A model generated the notes under the pieces. It made no database searches and was not told the DNA's origin. It was given only the letters and a program-made list of their open reading frames with translations. Made by a program: the position numbers and the translations under genes. Shown one piece after another: positions 7,104 through 9,795 of a stretch of DNA of 9,795 nt. Numbering within the stretch: position 1 is the stretch's first letter; each line of letters begins with the position of its first letter. The DNA is from an uncultured Eubacteriales bacterium (GTDB lineage Bacteria > Bacillota > Clostridia > Oscillospirales > Oscillospiraceae): contig CATJWA010000148.1 of assembly GCA_949744025.1 (NCBI GenBank), forward strand, positions 1-9,795, given 5' to 3'.

Positions 7104-7138
7104 AGAATTTGTCAGCGGCTTTGCCGCTTACAAATTCT
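7104..7138. repeat. Long hairpin next to rpiB
   Basis: Outer arms AGAATTTGT (7104-7112) and ACAAATTCT (7130-7138), one mismatch (7113/7129), and inner arms AGCGGC (7114-7119) and GCCGCT (7123-7128) close a 3-base loop. The plus strand continues TT after the stem and the minus strand continues AATATC, so it is not a canonical terminator for the minus-strand PMT transcript. Confidence 0.75.
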
Positions 7139-7185
7139 TTATGCAGAGCTGTCCGCGGCGCGGATGCCGCGAAAAATTTGAAATC

Positions 7186-7218
7186 GTTTTTTCCGACGTA
7201 CACGCCGCCGGAAAAAAC
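7186..7218. repeat. Hairpin with A/T-rich 10-bp stem
   Basis: GTTTTTTCCG (7186-7195) and CGGAAAAAAC (7209-7218) are perfectly complementary around a 13-base GC-rich loop. The T-run lies at the 5' side of the stem on each strand rather than after it, so it does not read as an intrinsic terminator. Confidence 0.65.
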
Positions 7219-7272
7219 ACTTTACGCGCAGCGCGCGGCGGCAATGTAAAGCGCGAAGCACAGCGAATCCCC

Positions 7273-7307
7273 TCAAATTCAAGGCCGCTTCGCGTCCTTG
7301 AATTTGA
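7273..7307. repeat. Hairpin directly after the PMT stop codon
   Basis: TCAAATTCAAGG (7273-7284) pairs perfectly with CCTTGAATTTGA (7296-7307) over 12 bp around an 11-base loop containing CCGCTTCGCG. It begins 3 bases past the PMT stop codon. On the minus strand it is followed by GGGG rather than a U-tract, so it may stabilise the 3' end of the mRNA rather than terminate it. Confidence 0.75.
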
Positions 7308-7310
7308 CTT

Positions 7311-9140
7311 TTAAAACGGCCAGCTCGGAAACCACGCGAGCAGATTATGGCTGTACCACTGCGGCACACGCAGCCCCGACAGCACCGGATAAAACGCCGC
7401 GAACAGCACAAGGCTCACCGCCGTGAAGCTGTACAGCGGCCAGCGCCTCCCCCCGCAGTCGCGCAGGTGCGAAAACACATATCCGAGCCCGAGCACTAAA
7501 AACACGGTGCAGGGGAAGTAGTGGTACTCGAAGGTTATCCGCGGCACCAGCACCCAGGGCAAAAGCTGCGCCAGATAGCCCAGCACGATAAACGCCGCCC
7601 TCCCGTCCCTGCGGCGGAAGGCCGCGAAGCCCGCGCACAGCATTGCGGCAAGCCCGCCCCAGCACAGCAGGGGATTGACAAACGCGCCGAAGGACGACTT
7701 CGTGCCGTCGTCGAAGTATTTCAGGTAGTAGAGTATAGGCCGCGCGTCAGCCAGCCACTGGTACCAGCTCGAGGAATACGGGTGCGTGGCGTCAACTCCG
7801 GCGTGGTAGGTAAACATGAAGGTCTGATTTTCCAGCACGATGTCAAGATATTCGCGCTTGAAATACATGCTTATGCCGCTCAGCCCGACGGCCTTGCCGT
7901 AGGGGTAGTAGCTCAGATAGTAGACAAGGCAGGGCACTGCGACGAAAAACAGCAGGCACCAGAGTATGTTCTCCGCCGTCTCGTAAATATAGCGCCACTT
8001 TTTCCCCGTCCGGCAGAGCTTCACCCCGCGGTAAACCCTGTCGCCCAGCCAGATAAGGCCCAGGCCCGCGCCGGCATAGATGCACGTCCACTTGCTCGCC
8101 GCGCCCAGGCCGAAGCTCAGGCCCGCCAGCGCCAGATACGGCAGCCAGGCCCTCCGCGGCTGCTTTGCCCCGCGCTCTGCTGTCAGATACATGTACATGA
8201 AAAGGTACATCAGCAGGATGAAAAACACCGCGTAGGTGTCTATGGTGGCGATGCGCGTCTGTGTAAAGTGCATGAAGTCAAAGGCGAACACGGCCGTGCA
8301 GCAGGCCGCGACGGAGACTTTGCCAAAGAGCTTTTTGAGAAAAACATACATCACCGGAAGCATCAGTACGCCGAAAAGCGTGCCCATAAAGCGCCAGCCG
8401 AAGGGCGTCATGCCGAACAGACGCACGCCCAGCGAGATTATAAGCTTGCCCAGCGGCGGGTGGCTGACCTCGTAGGGGGAGACCTCCTGGACGTTTTCAA
8501 AAGCCGTACGCGCGTGGTAAATCTCGTCGAAGTACGCGCTGTTGAGGTAGTACGGCTCGTCCGGCACAGTGTCCTGCTCGTCAATCAGCGTGCGGCAGCC
8601 CTCGTCGCAGCTCAGGCGGGAGGGCGCAATCCTCGCGCCGTCCGCGCCGTAAAGCGCAATTTCACCCAGCCAGAGCTCCTCCGCGGCAATAATGCGCACA
8701 AAGCGCACGGGTCCGTTGTCCTCCGCCAGCTCGGCGTACTGCCACTTGAACAGGTCGCCATGCTCCTGCTTCATCGCCGTCTGGTCGGTCCAGTTCTCGC
8801 CGTCGGCGGAAAATTGCAGGCGGTAGGAGCCTGAGTAAAGCCCCGAGTAGTACATCAGCGCGCCTATCTCCCGCGGCTCGTCGAGCTCAATCAGAGCGTA
8901 CTGCCCGCGCTCGGTAAAGCGGCAGAAGGTCTGCGGCGCGGTATTCACTCCGAGGTTGACAAAGGCGGCCGCGGCGTAAGCAAGCGTGATTATCGTCACA
9001 GCCGCCGTATCCCGCCGCGAAAAGCGCCGCTCGCCCTCCGCCGGCTTGCCCTCAAGCTGCATCACCGGAAGGTACTCGGAAAACACCAGCGCGAGAAAGC
9101 CCAGCGCCGCGACTGGAAAAATCAAAGTCAGATAAGCCAT
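7311..9140 (-). CDS. PMT-family (GT39) membrane glycosyltransferase with discoidin-like insert
   Basis: 609-residue polytopic protein of the dolichyl-phosphate-mannose-protein mannosyltransferase family, expected to transfer a sugar from a polyprenyl-phosphate donor to protein or another acceptor on the outer face of the membrane. Two N-terminal helices (about 2-21 and 45-64) are followed by a soluble insert (about 70-170) resembling an F5/8 type C (discoidin) fold: SGSYRLQFSADGENW and PVRFVRIIAAEELWLGEIALYG. The PMT core then shows the catalytic acidic pair in SAYFDEIYHARTAFE (Asp205/Glu206), SHPPLGKLIISLG (226-238), FDFMHFTQTRIATIDTYAV (287-305) and HPYSSSWYQW (453-462), which belongs to the C-terminal four-helix PMT domain. 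Many hydrophobic helices follow to the end. The start at 9140 is supported by AGAGG (9148-9152) 7 bases upstream and by the hydrophobic N-terminus; a longer frame extends to 9350 but runs through the promoter. Donor and acceptor are unknown. Confidence 0.92.
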   Translation of the reverse strand: MAYLTLIFPVAALGFLALVFSEYLPVMQLEGKPAEGERRFSRRDTAAVTIITLAYAAAAFVNLGVNTAPQTFCRFTERGQYALIELDEPREIGALMYYSGLYSGSYRLQFSADGENWTDQTAMKQEHGDLFKWQYAELAEDNGPVRFVRIIAAEELWLGEIALYGADGARIAPSRLSCDEGCRTLIDEQDTVPDEPYYLNSAYFDEIYHARTAFENVQEVSPYEVSHPPLGKLIISLGVRLFGMTPFGWRFMGTLFGVLMLPVMYVFLKKLFGKVSVAACCTAVFAFDFMHFTQTRIATIDTYAVFFILLMYLFMYMYLTAERGAKQPRRAWLPYLALAGLSFGLGAASKWTCIYAGAGLGLIWLGDRVYRGVKLCRTGKKWRYIYETAENILWCLLFFVAVPCLVYYLSYYPYGKAVGLSGISMYFKREYLDIVLENQTFMFTYHAGVDATHPYSSSWYQWLADARPILYYLKYFDDGTKSSFGAFVNPLLCWGGLAAMLCAGFAAFRRRDGRAAFIVLGYLAQLLPWVLVPRITFEYHYFPCTVFLVLGLGYVFSHLRDCGGRRWPLYSFTAVSLVLFAAFYPVLSGLRVPQWYSHNLLAWFPSWPF

Positions 9141-9176
9141 TTCATTACCTCTGCAAAAGCTGTGGTTCTGAATATG

Positions 9177-9205
9177 AGAATATAGTATACTACAAATCAT
9201 GGCAA
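9177..9205 (-). promoter_or_regulatory. Predicted promoter of the PMT gene
   Basis: On the minus strand, TTGCCA (9200-9205) and TATTCT (9177-9182) are separated by 17 bases. The transcript would have a leader of about 30 bases. The spacer contains the perfect 10-base palindrome TAGTATACTA (9183-9192). Confidence 0.55.
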
Positions 9206-9222
9206 ATGTCCATATATCAATA

Positions 9223-9251
9223 TTGCGCAGGGGCGCGCGGGATGATATAAT
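9223..9251 (+). promoter_or_regulatory. Predicted sigma-A promoter of the Cdd1-like gene
   Basis: TTGCGC (9223-9228), a 17-base spacer and a consensus TATAAT (9246-9251) preceded by TGA, fitting an extended -10. Transcription would start near 9258, giving a leader of about 25 bases. Its -35 element is 17 bases from that of the divergent PMT promoter. Confidence 0.8.
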
Positions 9252-9282
9252 GGGCTCAGGTAAGCAAAGGAGGCGGCGGCAA

Positions 9283-9546
9283 ATGGGCGAATTGAGGAAA
9301 ATCCCCGGCGTGGGGTCGAGCATTGAGCAGGACTTGATAAACATCGGCATAAGCGAGGTTGCCGCCCTGCGCGGGTGCGATCCTGAGGAGCTCTATGCCC
9401 GCCACAATCTCCGCAAGGGCTTCACCGACGACCGCTGTATGCTGTACGTCTTTCGCTGCGCAGTGTACTTTGCCGAAAATGCGGAGCATGAGCCGGAAAA
9501 GCTGAAATGGTGGTACTGGAAGGACCACGAATATCCGCAGGAATAA
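9283..9546 (+). CDS. Cdd1-like helix-hairpin-helix protein
   Basis: 87-residue small protein resembling the 'pathogenicity locus' Cdd1 family (PF11731), named from a gene flanking the toxin locus of Clostridioides difficile but widespread and of unknown role. The N-terminal IPGVGSSIEQDLINIGI is a helix-hairpin-helix motif with its GVG hairpin, usually a DNA-backbone-binding element. The family features DPEELY, DDRCMLYVFRCAVYF and the aromatic LKWWYWKD tail follow. Length is normal for the family. The start at 9283 is chosen because AAAGGAGG (9266-9273) lies 9 bases upstream and a strong promoter precedes it; an in-frame ATG at 9199 would lie upstream of that promoter. Transcribed divergently from the PMT gene. 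A nucleic-acid-binding role is an inference from the motif. Confidence 0.88.
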   Translation: MGELRKIPGVGSSIEQDLINIGISEVAALRGCDPEELYARHNLRKGFTDDRCMLYVFRCAVYFAENAEHEPEKLKWWYWKDHEYPQE

Positions 9547-9577
9547 AAAAAGCCCCCGCCGCTTTCGCGGCGGGGGC
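9545..9577 (-). terminator. Intrinsic terminator of the right-edge gene, possibly shared with the Cdd1-like gene
   Basis: GCCCCCGCCGC (9552-9562) and GCGGCGGGGGC (9567-9577) form a perfect 11-bp stem with a TTTC loop. An A-run at 9545-9551 gives seven Us on the minus strand after the hairpin. On the plus strand the stem is followed by AAATTC, so termination of the Cdd1-like transcript should be weaker. The A-run overlaps the TAA stop of the Cdd1-like gene. Confidence 0.88.
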
Positions 9578-9582
9578 AAATT

Positions 9583-9795
9583 CTATTCATCCAGAAGCTC
9601 AGGGAAAATCCTGGTGTCGCCGCGGTAAACGGCAAGAACATTATAACGCAGATACAGCGTCACGTCTCGGTTCCTGATTCCCGTCACTATCCCTATGTCA
9701 TCCGCCATGCCAATCAGACGGTTTAAGCGGCAGTCCGTATACTGTACAACATCCAGAGACAAAACCGCCAGTATCCCGTCCGCAGCTTCTTCGAT
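9583..9795 (-). CDS. Unrecognised protein, C-terminal 70 residues (5' end outside window)
   Basis: An open minus-strand frame runs from the right edge to a TAG at 9583-9585 and is followed at once by a strong terminator with the correct polarity, which supports it as a real gene end. The visible part reads ILAVLSLDVVQYTDCRLNR, then GMADDIGIVTGIRNRDVTLY and a C-terminus RIFPELLDE. It is a mixed alpha/beta sequence without membrane segments or obvious catalytic motifs. I do not recognise the family. The pattern of a hydrophobic strand ending in a 'LSLD'-like turn, a helix, then a 'GIV' strand loosely recalls the small DUF370/RemB-type regulators, but the C-terminal part does not fit well and I give this little weight. 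Confidence 0.7.
   Translation of the reverse strand: MEEAADGILAVLSLDVVQYTDCRLNRLIGMADDIGIVTGIRNRDVTLYLRYNVLAVYRGDTRIFPELLDE

Larger units (their letters stand above)
7104..7307. repeat. Intergenic hairpin-dense region with alternating inverted copies of GAATTTG
   Basis: Nearly all of the gap between the PMT gene and rpiB can fold. Successive inverted repeats are: 7104-7138 (16 bp with one mismatch, loop TTT), 7154-7171 (CGCGGC/GCCGCG, 6-base loop), 7186-7218 (10 bp, GTTTTTTCCG/CGGAAAAAAC), 7220-7251 (CTTTAC/GTAAAG enclosing CGCGC-AGC-GCGCG) and 7273-7307 (12 bp). The word GAATTTG or its complement CAAATTC occurs at 7105, 7131, 7274 and 7300. I see no plausible open reading frame. A structured RNA, a decayed mobile repeat, or a processing/termination region for the PMT transcript are all possible. 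Confidence 0.6.

Noticed and set aside
7060..7140. Sigma-A promoter for rpiB
   Set aside because: TAATAT and TATTTT occur, but neither has a -35-like hexamer at 16-18 bases upstream.
7273..7307. Intrinsic terminator for the PMT gene
   Set aside because: The stem is strong, but the minus strand continues with GGGG instead of a U-tract, so I call it a hairpin only.
7104..7307. CRISPR array
   Set aside because: The repeated units are palindromic hairpins of differing sequence with only two matched arm pairs, not regularly spaced identical direct repeats, and no cas gene is present.
7139..7411. 90-residue minus-strand open frame covering the hairpin-rich gap
   Set aside because: It starts inside the PMT coding sequence in another frame and its Arg/Cys-rich product reflects the palindromic GC-rich DNA; no ribosome binding site.
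7521..8834. 437-residue plus-strand open frame inside the PMT gene
   Set aside because: An antisense shadow of a gene with conserved PMT motifs; its product is rich in Arg/His/Gln/Ala with no recognisable domain and no ribosome binding site.

Overview
The window looks like chromosomal DNA of a GC-rich, low-oxygen Firmicute of the Clostridia, most likely Oscillospiraceae/Ruminococcaceae-like. The reasons are strong GGAGG-type ribosome binding sites, an anaerobic ribonucleotide reductase activase (NrdG), a Gram-positive-style lipoprotein, a Cdd1-type helix-hairpin-helix protein, and compact hairpin terminators shared by convergent genes. The genus-level placement is an inference. I see no rRNA, tRNA, insertion sequence, phage gene or CRISPR array.

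Layout, left to right: (1) the C-terminal two thirds of nrdG (+), ending at a bidirectional terminator shared with a convergent lipoprotein gene (-). (2) An intergenic stretch of about 305 bases with divergent promoters and an imperfect direct repeat pair, leading into (3) a large soluble hybrid histidine kinase (+): pseudo-receiver, two or three PAS-like domains, HisKA, HATPase and two receivers. (4) A perfect palindrome that contains both stop codons of the kinase gene and of the convergent gene. (5) A minus-strand cluster transcribed from right to left: rpiB, a membrane-anchored DUF4015/YngK-like protein, and a tyrosine-phosphatase-family protein. (6) A hairpin-dense stretch of about 200 bases between rpiB and the next gene. 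(7) A PMT-family (GT39) membrane glycosyltransferase with a discoidin-like insert (-). (8) Back-to-back promoters driving that gene and a small Cdd1-like HhH protein (+). (9) A terminator and the C-terminal 70 residues of an unrecognised protein (-) running off the right edge.

The genes do not form one obvious pathway. rpiB, the DUF4015 gene and the phosphatase gene may be co-transcribed (gaps of 45 and 85 bases, same strand, terminator at the end). The PMT protein, DUF4015 protein and lipoprotein are all predicted to act at or outside the membrane. The kinase lacks an HPt domain and a neighbouring response regulator, so its output partner must lie elsewhere. The best candidate for something undescribed is the hairpin-dense stretch at about 7104-7307. 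There a 7-base word occurs four times in alternating orientation, arranged as two 33-base hairpins that could also pair with each other.
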